Notes: generated from the sequence alone by a model not told the origin. Numbered from the stretch's first letter, positions 14,495-23,376 are shown. The stretch is 41,664 nt of DNA from Nocardia carnea (GCF_029869215.1 NZ_JARWPM010000202.1:1-41664); one strand, 5' to 3'. Translations and numbers: made by a program.

Positions 14495-16036
14495 ATGATC
14501 ATCGATCCGAGTGGGCGCGGGCCCACGATGAAGCAATTGCTCATCGCCGGCGTATGCGGCCTGGTCGTTTTCGCCGTGGTACTCACTTTCCTGATGGCCC
14601 GCTACCAGGGTTATTTCGTGGACAAGGTGCGGGTGACCGCCAACCTGACCACAACCGGTGACGGCCTGCCGGAGAAGGCGGATGTGAAATTCCGCGGAGT
14701 GCTGGTCGGCGCGGTCGAGAAAGTGTCGGTGGCCGCGCAGGGCGAACTCCAGCAGGTGAACATCGAGCTGAAGCCGGAGTTCGTCGAGCAGATCCCGGCG
14801 AACGTCACGGCCCGCGTGGTACCCAGCAACCTGTTCGCCGTCACCTCCGTGGAGCTGCTCTACAACGGCCCCACCGAGGGCCACCTCGAAGAGGGCTCGC
14901 AGATCGCGGAGGACAAGAGCCAGGGCACCATCGCCCTGCAGGACACGCTGACCACGGTTCAGAACATTCTCGACAAGATCGACCCGATGCAGTTCGGCCG
15001 CGTCCTGGGCACCCTGTCCTACGCGCTCGACGGCAGCGGCCGGGCGCCCGGTTCGACCATCGAACGGCTCGACCACTGGCTGACCGCGGTCGACGAATCC
15101 ATCCCGGACCTCGGCGTCTTCCTGCAGGACTTCGCGGATTCGGCGCACGCGCTGAACGAATCGGCGCCCGAGCTGATGGACGTGCTGGCCTCCTCGGTGC
15201 AGACGGCGAGCACCATCGCCGACCGGCGCGAGCAGCTGGTGAACCTGATCAGCGGCGCCGGCAGCACAGTCGATCAGGTCAACGATCTGTTCGCGCGGAA
15301 CCCGAATATCGGCAAAGAGCTCACTGTCGGCACGAACCAGACCTTCGGCGCGCTGGCCTCGAACCCGGCTGCCATCACCAATGCCATCTCCAACCTGAAC
15401 AACTCGGCCCGCGCCCTGCGCACGACGTTCAGCTGGGGGCCGCAGCAGCAGATGGTGTGGAACGCCGGTGTCTCGTTCACGCCGTTCAATCCGAACACCG
15501 TCGCGGACTGCCCGCGCTACGGCGATCTGGCCGGCCCGAGTTGTTTCACGGCACCCGCCGTGGCCGACCCGGGATACCTCCCCGAGCAGATGAAACCGCG
15601 CCGGCTCACCGCGGCCGACGGCCTGCCGGTGCTGCCGCCGATCCCGGGTCTGCCGCCGATCCCCGGTATCACCGCCGAGGCCGGCGCGCCTGCACCGGCG
15701 CCCGCGCCGGTGAACAACCCGTTCGCCGGAACCCCGCTGGAAGGTTTGTTCCCGCAGGGCCTGCCGCAGCTTCCGGGTCTGCCCGGTGCTCCGGCGCCCG
15801 CGCCGGCCGCGCAGCCCGGTGAACAGCCGGCGGCCCCGCCGGCCGTACCCGGTGCCGCCGCGCCCGCCGCGGACAACGGCACCGCCGGCGCCGCACCCGC
15901 GGCCCGGCCGATCAGCTACGAGGGCGACGCTGCCGTGGCGGCTCTGCTCGGCCGGCAGCCGACCTCGGTGGAGTATCTGATGTTGAGTTCGATCCTCGAA
16001 GGCGGAACCTTGCGAGTGACCGAGGAGGCCGCGTGA
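14495..16036 (+). CDS. mceA: Mce family protein A
   Basis: The 513-residue protein has an N-terminal membrane anchor (about residues 10-30), an MCE domain at about 38-115 containing GVLVGAVEKV, and a long helical region ending at the conserved FSWGPQQQMVWNAGVSF segment. An unusual Pro/Ala-rich tail at about 377-468 follows. Mce proteins A-F assemble as a heterohexameric tube carrying lipids across the periplasm to YrbE. The ATG at 14495, 4 bp after yrbEB, is chosen because the earlier in-frame ATG at 14459 lies inside yrbEB. The 3' end overlaps mceB by 4 bp (GTGA). Confidence 0.9.
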   Translation: MIIDPSGRGPTMKQLLIAGVCGLVVFAVVLTFLMARYQGYFVDKVRVTANLTTTGDGLPEKADVKFRGVLVGAVEKVSVAAQGELQQVNIELKPEFVEQIPANVTARVVPSNLFAVTSVELLYNGPTEGHLEEGSQIAEDKSQGTIALQDTLTTVQNILDKIDPMQFGRVLGTLSYALDGSGRAPGSTIERLDHWLTAVDESIPDLGVFLQDFADSAHALNESAPELMDVLASSVQTASTIADRREQLVNLISGAGSTVDQVNDLFARNPNIGKELTVGTNQTFGALASNPAAITNAISNLNNSARALRTTFSWGPQQQMVWNAGVSFTPFNPNTVADCPRYGDLAGPSCFTAPAVADPGYLPEQMKPRRLTAADGLPVLPPIPGLPPIPGITAEAGAPAPAPAPVNNPFAGTPLEGLFPQGLPQLPGLPGAPAPAPAAQPGEQPAAPPAVPGAAAPAADNGTAGAAPAARPISYEGDAAVAALLGRQPTSVEYLMLSSILEGGTLRVTEEAA

Positions 16037-17064
16037 GGAAGGTCCGCAAACCGCTGATCGGGTTCGGCCTGTTCGCAGTGGTATCGGTGCTGGTCACCGT
16101 GCTGGTGTGGAATACCCTGGCCCGCACCGTCGACGGCGGGACGAAATCGTATTCCGCGGTGTTCACCGATGTCCTGGGCCTGCGTGAGGGCGACGATGTC
16201 CGGATGGCGGGGGTCCGCGTCGGGAAGGTCGAGGACATCGAACTGACCGACGATGCCAACGCCAAGGTCACCTTCATCGTGCAGGACGATCAGACCCTGT
16301 TCGGTAACACGAAGGCGCTGGTCCGATACCAGAACCTCATCGGTCAGCGCTATGTGGCGCTGGCGCCGGGCTCCGGCGGGGATACCTCCCAGCTGCCGGA
16401 GGACGCCACCATCCCTGTTGATCGCACCGAGCCGTCCTTCGATATCTCGGCGCTGCTCAACGGTTTCCAGCCGCTGTTCGAGGTGCTCGAACCCGAGCAG
16501 GTGAACCGGCTCTCGGAGACCTTCATTCTCGCCCTGCAGGGCGACCGGGTCTCGCTGAGTTCGTTCATCACCCAGGCCGCGAGTATGGCCACCGATTTCC
16601 AGCGGCGTGACGCCATCCTCAGTGATGTGATCACCAACCTCAGTGGCGTGATGGCCGGCCTGGCCAAACGAGGGGACGAATTGGAGACGCTGATAACCCA
16701 GACGAGGGCGCTGATCGGCGGCCTGTACGAGCAGGGGCAATCGCTGCTCGGCTCCACCGAGCAGATCGCCGGCGCCACCACCGCGCTCGTCGGGATGGTC
16801 GGCAATATCCAGCCGAAGCTGGAGGCCGTCCAGAATTCGACACGTGACGCTTTGACCCTGTTCCTCGCCAACGGCGCCAAACTCGATCAGGCGGCGATCG
16901 ACCTGCCCGCCATCCTCGCCGACGCGGGACGATTCACCTCCGAAGGCGCGTACGCGAACGCGTATATCTGCCGGCTGGATGTCTCGCTGTACGGAGTCCT
17001 GTTCCCCCGCGGTCTGTTCTCGCAGATCGGCGGCAATTCGCAATCGGCGGTGTGCCGGCCATGA
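16033..17064 (+). CDS. mceB: Mce family protein B
   Basis: The 343-residue protein has an uncleaved N-terminal membrane segment (residues 8-28), an MCE domain with GLREGDDVRMAGVRVGKVE, the family's YVALAPG strand, and a helical barrel-forming region. It ends in a domain with YICRLDVS and AVCRP cysteines. It is one subunit of the Mce hexamer. The GTG at 16033 overlaps the mceA stop (GTGA), and its own stop overlaps the mceC start (ATGA), which fixes both boundaries. Confidence 0.92.
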   Translation: MRKVRKPLIGFGLFAVVSVLVTVLVWNTLARTVDGGTKSYSAVFTDVLGLREGDDVRMAGVRVGKVEDIELTDDANAKVTFIVQDDQTLFGNTKALVRYQNLIGQRYVALAPGSGGDTSQLPEDATIPVDRTEPSFDISALLNGFQPLFEVLEPEQVNRLSETFILALQGDRVSLSSFITQAASMATDFQRRDAILSDVITNLSGVMAGLAKRGDELETLITQTRALIGGLYEQGQSLLGSTEQIAGATTALVGMVGNIQPKLEAVQNSTRDALTLFLANGAKLDQAAIDLPAILADAGRFTSEGAYANAYICRLDVSLYGVLFPRGLFSQIGGNSQSAVCRP

Positions 17065-18059
17065 TGACCTCACTCAAAACCTGGTTCAACAACAATCGCT
17101 ATTTCGGCCTCGGCATCATCGGTGTCGTCGCCATCGCTGCGCTGGTGATCGGCTCGTCGGTGTTCAGCAACTTCGGCATCGGACAGCAGTCGATCAAGGC
17201 GGAGTTCGTCCAGTCCGCGGGAATCTCCGTCGGCGACAAGGTCGATGTGGCCGGGGTGCCGGTCGGCACGGTGTCGGCCGCCGAACTCGAGGGCGACCAC
17301 GTCCTGGTGACCCTGCGGGTCAACCGCGATGTGGAACTCGGCCCGGATGCCCGCGCATCCATCAAGATGGCCACCCTGCTCGGCGCGCGCTACGTCGATC
17401 TGGAGCCGGGCGACGGCTCCGGACTGCCGGACAACCGGATCCCGAAAACCAATACCGCGGTCCCCTACGATCTCGCCGATGTGATCGACAAGGGCACCCC
17501 GGAGTTCCAGGAACTCGATCCCGGCAAGCTCGCCGAATCGCTGAACCTGTTCAACGAACAGTTGAACGGCTCGCCGGAACTGGTCGTCCAGTCGCTGGAC
17601 AGTATCGGCGCGCTGGCCAAGGTGATCGACAGCCGCAAGGGCGATGTCGAACAGCTGATCAAGGATCTCGACCGGGTGACCACCATCCTGGCCGACAACC
17701 GCAACAGCGCCCTGCTGATCATCACCCAGGGTGAGGCCATCGCCTCGCGGGTGGTGGAACGCCAGCAACTGCTGCGCACCCTGCTCGACAATGTGGCCAC
17801 CCTGACCGCCCAGCTGCAGGCGATCGGCGCGCAGAACAACAACCAGTTCAGCGGCACGCTCGACCAGCTGAACACCATGGCGGCGGGCCTGCAGAAGAAC
17901 AAGGACAACCTGGACCGGCTGCTGTCGATCATGCCGCCGTCGGTGCGTTACCTCGCCAACGCGTGGGGTAACGGCAACTACGCCGAGGTCGGTATCCCGT
18001 GGCTGTTCCCGGACAACTGGTTGTGCTTCGCCCAAGTCGCCGAGGGGTGCCAGGGATGA
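17061..18059 (+). CDS. mceC: Mce family protein C
   Basis: The 332-residue protein has a membrane anchor (residues 16-36), an MCE domain with SVGDKVDVAGVPVGTV and ARYVDLEPGDG, and long amphipathic helices. It ends with the conserved YLANAWGNGNYAEVGIPW segment and two cysteines (WLCFAQV, GCQG). The ATG at 17061 forms the usual ATGA overlap with mceB. A GTG at 17052 is an alternative that would add three residues. Downstream overlap with mceD is also ATGA. Confidence 0.92.
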   Translation: MMTSLKTWFNNNRYFGLGIIGVVAIAALVIGSSVFSNFGIGQQSIKAEFVQSAGISVGDKVDVAGVPVGTVSAAELEGDHVLVTLRVNRDVELGPDARASIKMATLLGARYVDLEPGDGSGLPDNRIPKTNTAVPYDLADVIDKGTPEFQELDPGKLAESLNLFNEQLNGSPELVVQSLDSIGALAKVIDSRKGDVEQLIKDLDRVTTILADNRNSALLIITQGEAIASRVVERQQLLRTLLDNVATLTAQLQAIGAQNNNQFSGTLDQLNTMAAGLQKNKDNLDRLLSIMPPSVRYLANAWGNGNYAEVGIPWLFPDNWLCFAQVAEGCQG

Positions 18060-19159
18060 GGAAACCGGTGAATATCGACCTCGTGAAGAAAACCGCGAAA
18101 GCCCTGGTCATCGGTGCGTCCGCGCTGGCGCTCGGCAGCTGTTCGATGGTGAACAGCGCGGTCGGCGGCGATATGTCGATCACCGCGGATTTCGAGAACA
18201 TCGCCGGTATGTACGAGGGCAATCCGGTCACCGTGCTCGGTCTCGAGGTCGGCAAGGTCGAAAAGATCATCCCGCACGGGGATCTGGTGGAAGTCCATAT
18301 GAGCATCGACGGCGACGTGGAGATCCCGAAATCGGCCATGGCCGTGGTGGTGTCGCCGTCGATCGTCACCAATCGGCATATCGAGTTCACGCCCCGCTAT
18401 GTCGAGGGTGAAACGCTCGAGGACGGCGACCACCTCCCGCTGGAGAAAACCGACGTTCCGGTCGAGCTGGACACCATGCTCAAAACCATCGACCAGTTCG
18501 CCGACGCGCTCAAACCGCAGGAGGGTCAGGAAGGGGTCGGCCCACTCTCGGGCCGGGTGCTCTATCCGATGCTCAACGGTCAGGGTGAGAAGATGCGCGA
18601 CACCCTCAACGCGCTGTCCAGCGCGCTGAAGGTCGGTGTCGACAACAAGGGCGCCATCGCCAACATCATCACCAAGCTCAACGAGCTGACCACGATGCTG
18701 GCCGAGAACGACCAGGCCGTCCGCGATTTCAGCAACCAGGCCACCCAGATGACGACCATGCTGGCCGAGCAGGCGCCCGGCCTGCAGGCCACGCTGCAAC
18801 AGCTCTACGACTTCCTCAACAACACCAGTTCGATCTTCGCGCAGCATCAGGATCAGCTCGTGGACACCTTGACCAGGATGAACACGGTGATCGACCAACT
18901 GCGGCAGAACGCGCGCGGTGTCACCGAGGTGGTCGATGTCGCGCCGATGCTGCTGCAGAACATCCACCGCTCGATGAACTACGAGCAGGGTTACGTCCGG
19001 CTGCACGCGCTGATCGGCACCAATCTCGCGGGCGGTGAGATCGTGAGCCTGTTCTGCGAACGGATTCAGATGCGATCCGACGGCTGCCGGACCGGCCGGC
19101 CCGAAGATTTCGGACCGGATTTCGGACTCACCGCCGCACTGCTGGGACTGACGAAATGA
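18056..19159 (+). CDS. mceD: Mce family protein D with lipobox
   Basis: The 367-residue protein has a short basic N-terminus, a hydrophobic stretch and a lipobox-like LGSC at about residues 24-27, so it is probably a lipoprotein. The MCE domain (GNPVTVLGLEVGKVEKI, RHIEFTPRYVEG) and helical region follow, and the protein ends in FCERIQMRSDGC. It holds the fourth mce position; in many operons the lipoprotein is the fifth gene, so the lipobox here is notable. The ATG at 18056 overlaps the mceC stop by 4 bp. Its stop overlaps the ATG that begins the disrupted mceE leader. Confidence 0.88.
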   Translation: MRKPVNIDLVKKTAKALVIGASALALGSCSMVNSAVGGDMSITADFENIAGMYEGNPVTVLGLEVGKVEKIIPHGDLVEVHMSIDGDVEIPKSAMAVVVSPSIVTNRHIEFTPRYVEGETLEDGDHLPLEKTDVPVELDTMLKTIDQFADALKPQEGQEGVGPLSGRVLYPMLNGQGEKMRDTLNALSSALKVGVDNKGAIANIITKLNELTTMLAENDQAVRDFSNQATQMTTMLAEQAPGLQATLQQLYDFLNNTSSIFAQHQDQLVDTLTRMNTVIDQLRQNARGVTEVVDVAPMLLQNIHRSMNYEQGYVRLHALIGTNLAGGEIVSLFCERIQMRSDGCRTGRPEDFGPDFGLTAALLGLTK

Positions 19160-19215
19160 TGCGAACAATCCGACGCGCCCGCCGCACCGTGGGCGCCCGG
19201 GTGGCGGCCGGGTAG
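19156..19215 (+). pseudogene. mceE: disrupted signal-peptide start of mceE (in-frame TAG)
   Basis: An ATG at 19156, in the usual ATGA overlap with mceD, opens a basic leader (MMRTIRRARRTVGARVAAG, 19 residues) in the same frame as the mceE body. Codon 20 is TAG (19213-19215). Past it, VVVASG continues as the hydrophobic part of a signal peptide, but the codon where a lipobox cysteine is expected is GGC (19234-19236). A single-base change could explain each defect (for example TTG to TAG, TGC to GGC). This is either true inactivation or a local sequence error. Confidence 0.7.
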
Positions 19216-20250
19216 GTGGTGGTGGCCTCCGGCGGCGGGCTGACAGTGGAGGACATTCCGCTGCCGAAACCCGGCGCCAGCGGTGAGACCTTCCGCCTAC
19301 AGGCGGTTTTCGAGAATGCGCTGAACCTGCCCGATCAGGCGAAGGTGAAGGTCGGCGGCTCCGATGTCGGTGTGGTCACCAATATCGAGACCCGGAATTT
19401 CCAGGCCATCGTCGATATGGAGATCCGTAAGGATATCGAGCTCCCGGTCGGGACCACCGCCGAACTGCGCCAGGCGACCCCGCTCGGTGATGTGTTCATC
19501 GCGGTGGCGAAACCGCAGACCGAACCCGGAACGGCCTTGCTCGAAGACGGGGACACCCTGCCCATCGAGCAGACCTCGGCCGGCGCCACGGTCGAGGAAC
19601 TGCTGCTCTCGGTCTCGCTGATGTTCAACGGCGGCGGTATCGCCCACCTCACCCGTCTCGGCACCGAACTCGATTCGATCGTCGGCGGGCGCAGCGATCA
19701 GGTCGTGCACCTGGTCAACGAGATCACCGGCGTCGTCTCCAGTATCAATGCGAACTCGGCACGAATCGACAGTGTGCTCGGCGAATTCAATGTGCTGGCC
19801 GATACGCTCGACGCCCGGCGCAACGAACTCGGCCAGGTCGCCGATACGCTGCCGGATATGATCGGCGCCGTCGCCGAGAACAACCGCGCGCTGGGCGATC
19901 TGCTGAGCAAGATCGCCACCACCAGCGCCGCGCTCGGCGACTACGCGAACACCACCGGCGGCGATCTGGCGGGCACCCTCGACAACCTGAACAACCTGAT
20001 GGCGGCACTCGCGGCCACCGGAGACAAGTTCGGCGCGCTGATGGATATCCTGCACGAACTGCGCGGTCCGGTGGATGCCACCTTCCGTGGCAGCAGCCTG
20101 GCCGCCCAGGTCAATGTCACCAATCTCGATATCGCGATGCTGACGGCCCCGGGCACCAGCCACTTCTTCGACGTGCGCGATCTCCAGGATTTCGCGGGCA
20201 GCCTGATCCAGATTCTCCAGGTCGTCCAGCAGCGCGTGGGAGGCCAGTGA
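19216..20250 (+). CDS. mceE: Mce family protein E, lacking intact signal peptide and lipobox
   Basis: The 344-residue open part starts at one of three consecutive GTG codons straight after the TAG at 19213. Its body is a normal MceE: the LTVEDIPLPKPG opening that follows the lipid-modified cysteine in relatives, an MCE domain with VKVGGSDVGVV, a long helical region and a C-terminal domain. MceE is the lipoprotein subunit of the Mce hexamer. As read, this product would have no working export signal, so the complex would lack it unless translation reads through the stop. Its stop overlaps the mceF start (TGATG). Confidence 0.8.
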   Translation: MVVASGGGLTVEDIPLPKPGASGETFRLQAVFENALNLPDQAKVKVGGSDVGVVTNIETRNFQAIVDMEIRKDIELPVGTTAELRQATPLGDVFIAVAKPQTEPGTALLEDGDTLPIEQTSAGATVEELLLSVSLMFNGGGIAHLTRLGTELDSIVGGRSDQVVHLVNEITGVVSSINANSARIDSVLGEFNVLADTLDARRNELGQVADTLPDMIGAVAENNRALGDLLSKIATTSAALGDYANTTGGDLAGTLDNLNNLMAALAATGDKFGALMDILHELRGPVDATFRGSSLAAQVNVTNLDIAMLTAPGTSHFFDVRDLQDFAGSLIQILQVVQQRVGGQ

Positions 20251-21410
20251 TGTTCAGAAACAAGATCCTGTGGTCGAATCTCGGCATCGTCCTGGCGCTA
20301 CTCATCGGCGGAACGTATCTGCTGGTCAACGTTATGCGGGTGAATCCGCTGCGCAGCACCTACACGGTGGTCGTGAACCTGGACCGTTCCGGCGGCCTGC
20401 AACCCGGTAACGATGTCACCCTGCGCGGCTACCGGGTCGGCGAGGTGAGCAATCTCGAACTGGTCGACAACGGCGCCGGAATCCAGGCCGAGGCCGAGAT
20501 CGATTCCCGCTGGAATATCCCGGTGGACACCAAGATCGCCGTGCAGGCCCTGTCCGGCGCGGGCGAGCAGTACATCGATTTCCGGCCCGCGGGCAATCAG
20601 GGTCCGTATCTGACCGACGGTTCGGAGATCACCTTCGACCCCGAGCGGGTCAGCACGCCGGTACCCATCTCGGCGGTCCTGGAGAACTCCAGTGATCTGA
20701 TCGCGCAGGTGAACCCGGATCAGTTCTCGGTGATCCTGAACGAGCTCGATATCGCGCTCAGCGGTGGCCCGGATCAGCTGCGTTCGCTGATCGAAGGCGT
20801 CAGTCTGGTGACGGCGGGTCTGGAGACCCTGCTGCCGCAGACCACGAACCTGATCGCGAATCTGCGCACCATCGCCGCGACCACCTCCCAGGCCCAGCCG
20901 GATCTGGGGACCCTGACCGCGAACTCCCAGGTGCTGTTCGACCAGTTCAACAAGGCGAACGCCGAACTGGTGAATGTGCTGGATCAAGCCCCCGGTCAGT
21001 TCGCGAGTGTCACCGCCACCCTGGATGCCACCAGCGACCCGATCACCGCGCTGGTGAACAACTTCGTCGCGGTGACCCGGGCGGCGCAATTGCGTCAACC
21101 TGCGCTCGCGGCGCTGTTCCCCGCGCTGGAACTCGGCGGCGCGGCGCTGGGCGTGCCGGCCCACGACAACGAGTTCCACGCGATCCTCGATATCTGGTTC
21201 CGGCCGTACTGCCAGTACGCGTCCACACCGGTCAAGACGCAGGTCGTCCAGGACGGCACGCTGCCGAAGTGGAACTACTGCGATAATCCCGGCCCCGGCC
21301 AGCAGATCCGTGGCGCGGCCAACGCGCCCCGGCCGAATATCCCGGACAACGGTGCGCAGATGCCGCCCGGGGTGGATCCGAACGAACGAACGCTGCCGCC
21401 CGTGCGGTAG
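20250..21410 (+). CDS. mceF: Mce family protein F
   Basis: The 386-residue protein has an N-terminal membrane anchor (residues 8-28) and an MCE domain (GLQPGNDVTLRGYRVGEV, then GEQYIDFRP). A helical region and a C-terminal domain follow, with DIWFRPYCQY, WNYCDNPG and a Pro-rich tail. It is the sixth Mce subunit. GGGAGG at 20238-20243 is a good ribosome binding site for the ATG at 20250, which shares one base with the mceE stop. A GTG one codon earlier is possible. A 134-bp gap follows before the next gene, the largest in the operon. Confidence 0.92.
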   Translation: MFRNKILWSNLGIVLALLIGGTYLLVNVMRVNPLRSTYTVVVNLDRSGGLQPGNDVTLRGYRVGEVSNLELVDNGAGIQAEAEIDSRWNIPVDTKIAVQALSGAGEQYIDFRPAGNQGPYLTDGSEITFDPERVSTPVPISAVLENSSDLIAQVNPDQFSVILNELDIALSGGPDQLRSLIEGVSLVTAGLETLLPQTTNLIANLRTIAATTSQAQPDLGTLTANSQVLFDQFNKANAELVNVLDQAPGQFASVTATLDATSDPITALVNNFVAVTRAAQLRQPALAALFPALELGGAALGVPAHDNEFHAILDIWFRPYCQYASTPVKTQVVQDGTLPKWNYCDNPGPGQQIRGAANAPRPNIPDNGAQMPPGVDPNERTLPPVR

Positions 21411-21485
21411 TACAGACCGGTCGTCCGGCGCCGGGTGCGACGGTGCATACTCTCGCAGAGATGCCCGCCACACCCGGCGGTCGTT

Positions 21486-21497
21486 TTCCGGCCGGAA
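21486..21497. promoter_or_regulatory. perfect 12-bp palindrome in the gap after mceF
   Basis: TTCCGGCCGGAA lies 48 bp before the start of the first Mce-associated gene and is followed by an AT-rich ATATTAC that could be a -10 element. It may mark an internal promoter or operator for the two accessory genes, or an attenuating hairpin. Confidence 0.3.
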
Positions 21498-21544
21498 TAT
21501 TACGGCGCGTCCGATGAGGCGCCGGGAAGGTGTGAACAGTACAG

Positions 21545-22579
21545 ATGTCCACAGAAAAACCCGTCTCCGACCCTTTGGAGCCGGAAGGCACTGGTGTGCC
21601 AGCGGACGCCGCGGCTGAGCACACCACCTCCGACACCACATCGAGCAGCGATACCGGCAGCACGGCGAAAGCCGAACCGGAGGGCTCCGCCGACACCGCC
21701 GACGCCGGGTCGGCGAAATCGGCCGACCCGGACGCGACGGTGCAGGCAGAGAAGTCCGGGGACCCCGACGCGACCGTGAAGGTCGAGAAATCCGCGGACC
21801 CGGATACGACGGTGAAGACCGAGAAGTCCGGGGACGCGGAGGCGACCGTGAAGGTCGACAAACCCGCCGACCCGGACGCGACGGTAAAGGTGGAGAAATC
21901 CGCTGATCCCGAGGCGACGGTAAAGGTCGGGAAATCTGCCGCCACCGAAAAAGCCGCGAAAGCCGATACGACCGGGGACGAAACGGTAGTGCTCGGCAAA
22001 ACCGCGGCCGGGAAGGCGGACGGGGCGGATAGCGAAGCGACCGGCTCCGCCGCGGCGAAGAAATCCTCCGGCCTCCGCAAGCGATTCCCGCTGCCCGTGC
22101 TGGCCGGTGCCGCGGTGCTGCTGATCGCGGCACTCGTGGCCGTCGGGGTGTTCTTCTTCCTCGCCGGCGAGCGCCAGGACGAACTCGACCGCCGCGCCGC
22201 GGCCACCAAGGCCGCCTGCGATTTCGGGAACAGCTTCGCCACCTACACCGGCGACAAGGCCGACGATTACGTGCAGCGGCTCGCACAGACCGCCACCGGG
22301 AAGTGGAAGGATCTGGTCTCGCAGATCGGTCCCGATCTGAAGGCCCGGTTCGCCGAAACCAAGGTCAATTCGACCGCCGCCGAGGTGCAGTGCGGTTACG
22401 AGTCCGGGTCCGGTGACAAGGCGCGGGTGGTCCTCGTGATCGACCAGCAGTTCACCACCGTGGGTGGCCCGCAGCAGCAGGCGCCCGGCCGGGTCAAGGT
22501 TGCGGCCAATGTGGATATGGAAAAGGTCGACGGCACCTGGCTCGTCGCCAATTTCGATACGCCGATGATGCAGCAGTAG
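21545..22579 (+). CDS. Mce-associated membrane protein with Thr-containing tandem repeats
   Basis: The 344-residue protein has a ~180-residue cytoplasmic N-terminus, a single membrane span at about 182-206 and an external domain with CDFGNSFATY and VQCGYESG, the two cysteines typical of Mce-associated proteins. Such proteins stabilise or regulate the Mce transporter. The N-terminus contains six 12-residue repeats (residues 61-132) of the type DPDATVKVEKSA. The ATG at 21545 has only a weak AAGGTGTG upstream. It is followed 41 bp later by a shorter paralogue. Length is well above the usual ~200 residues because of the repeat-rich tail. Confidence 0.85.
   Translation: MSTEKPVSDPLEPEGTGVPADAAAEHTTSDTTSSSDTGSTAKAEPEGSADTADAGSAKSADPDATVQAEKSGDPDATVKVEKSADPDTTVKTEKSGDAEATVKVDKPADPDATVKVEKSADPEATVKVGKSAATEKAAKADTTGDETVVLGKTAAGKADGADSEATGSAAAKKSSGLRKRFPLPVLAGAAVLLIAALVAVGVFFFLAGERQDELDRRAAATKAACDFGNSFATYTGDKADDYVQRLAQTATGKWKDLVSQIGPDLKARFAETKVNSTAAEVQCGYESGSGDKARVVLVIDQQFTTVGGPQQQAPGRVKVAANVDMEKVDGTWLVANFDTPMMQQ
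21725..21940 (+). repeat. six in-frame 36-bp tandem repeats
   Basis: Six consecutive 36-bp units encode 12-residue repeats. The consensus is Asp-Pro-Asp-Ala-Thr-Val-Lys-Val-Glu-Lys-Ser-Ala/Gly, and units differ at up to five positions. The threonine and valine at positions 5-6 are kept in all units. Confidence 0.9.
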
Positions 22580-22620
22580 CGGCAGCCGCGAGACGAACTC
22601 CGAAGTTAGGACTCGAAGCT

Positions 22621-23247
22621 ATGGCGAAGAACGAGACCGCGGCAGCGCAGCGCAGCGACGACAACGGCGGGATGCTTCCCGTGCTGATCGCTTTCGTCAC
22701 CGGCGTGGTGCTGGTGGCGCTGGTGACCGCGGGCGTGATCTATTTCCGTGCCTTCCAGCAGAATCAGGGCGAGCTGTCCGCCCAGGACGAATCGACCAGG
22801 GCGGCCTGCGATTTCGCCCGGTCCACCAACACCTACGACTATCAGGGCGACCTCGACGGTTTCCTGACGGCCATGAAGGACGGTGCCACCGACAATGTGG
22901 TGTCGTCGCTGGAACAGAACTGGGATGTCTTGCGCCAGTTGCTCACCGAATCGAAGGTGAAATCCTGGGTCGACGACGCGACCTGCGGTTTCCAGTCCGG
23001 TGACGAGAAGAGCGCCAAGGTTCTGGTCAATATCGGCCTGATGAAGACGAATGCCGTGACGCCCGAACCGAAACGGCAGGATATCGCTGTGGTCGCGGGT
23101 CTGGAGAAGGACGGCGACCGCTGGATCGTGAACCAATGGGATCTGGCCATGCTGCAGGGCGCGGGCGGCGCCCCGGCCCAGCCGGCCCCGGGTGGCCCCG
23201 CTCCGGCGGCTCCCGAGGGCGAGCCGGCGCCGGCTCCGGGCAACTGA
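22621..23247 (+). CDS. Mce-associated membrane protein (short paralogue)
   Basis: The 208-residue protein has a short polar N-terminus, one membrane span at about 18-42 and an external domain of the same type as the preceding gene: a CDFARSTNTYDY motif, DDATCGF, and a terminal DRWIVNQWDLAML strand. It ends in a Pro/Ala/Gly-rich tail. It is the last gene of the mce operon and probably supports transporter assembly. The ATG at 22621 follows AGGACTCGAAGCT, with a weak ribosome binding site. A strong hairpin lies 31 bp beyond the stop. Confidence 0.87.
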   Translation: MAKNETAAAQRSDDNGGMLPVLIAFVTGVVLVALVTAGVIYFRAFQQNQGELSAQDESTRAACDFARSTNTYDYQGDLDGFLTAMKDGATDNVVSSLEQNWDVLRQLLTESKVKSWVDDATCGFQSGDEKSAKVLVNIGLMKTNAVTPEPKRQDIAVVAGLEKDGDRWIVNQWDLAMLQGAGGAPAQPAPGGPAPAAPEGEPAPAPGN

Positions 23248-23278
23248 TTCGGAGCGCTTGCGACGGATGATCCCGGGC

Positions 23279-23315
23279 GCCTCCGGCGGTGGGTCGAGCC
23301 ACCACCGCCGGAGGC
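23279..23315. terminator. hairpin terminator after the mce operon
   Basis: Perfect 14-bp arms (23279-23292 and 23302-23315) with a 9-base loop follow the last mce-operon gene. There is no U-tract, which is common in high-GC actinobacteria. It also lies past the stop of the convergent RNase HI gene. Confidence 0.8.
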
Positions 23316-23376
23316 TATTCGGGTGGTATCCACATATCGGTACTACGGCGACAACAGCGCGGGCGCCGCGCCTGTC

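Noticed and set aside
21725..21940. CRISPR-like array
   Set aside because: The repeats are contiguous, 36 bp, in frame and without spacers; they encode protein repeats.
20298..22286. A 662-codon minus-strand frame opposite mceF and the Mce-associated gene
   Set aside because: Arg/Pro/Ser-rich shadow made by the GC bias and by the tandem repeats on the plus strand.
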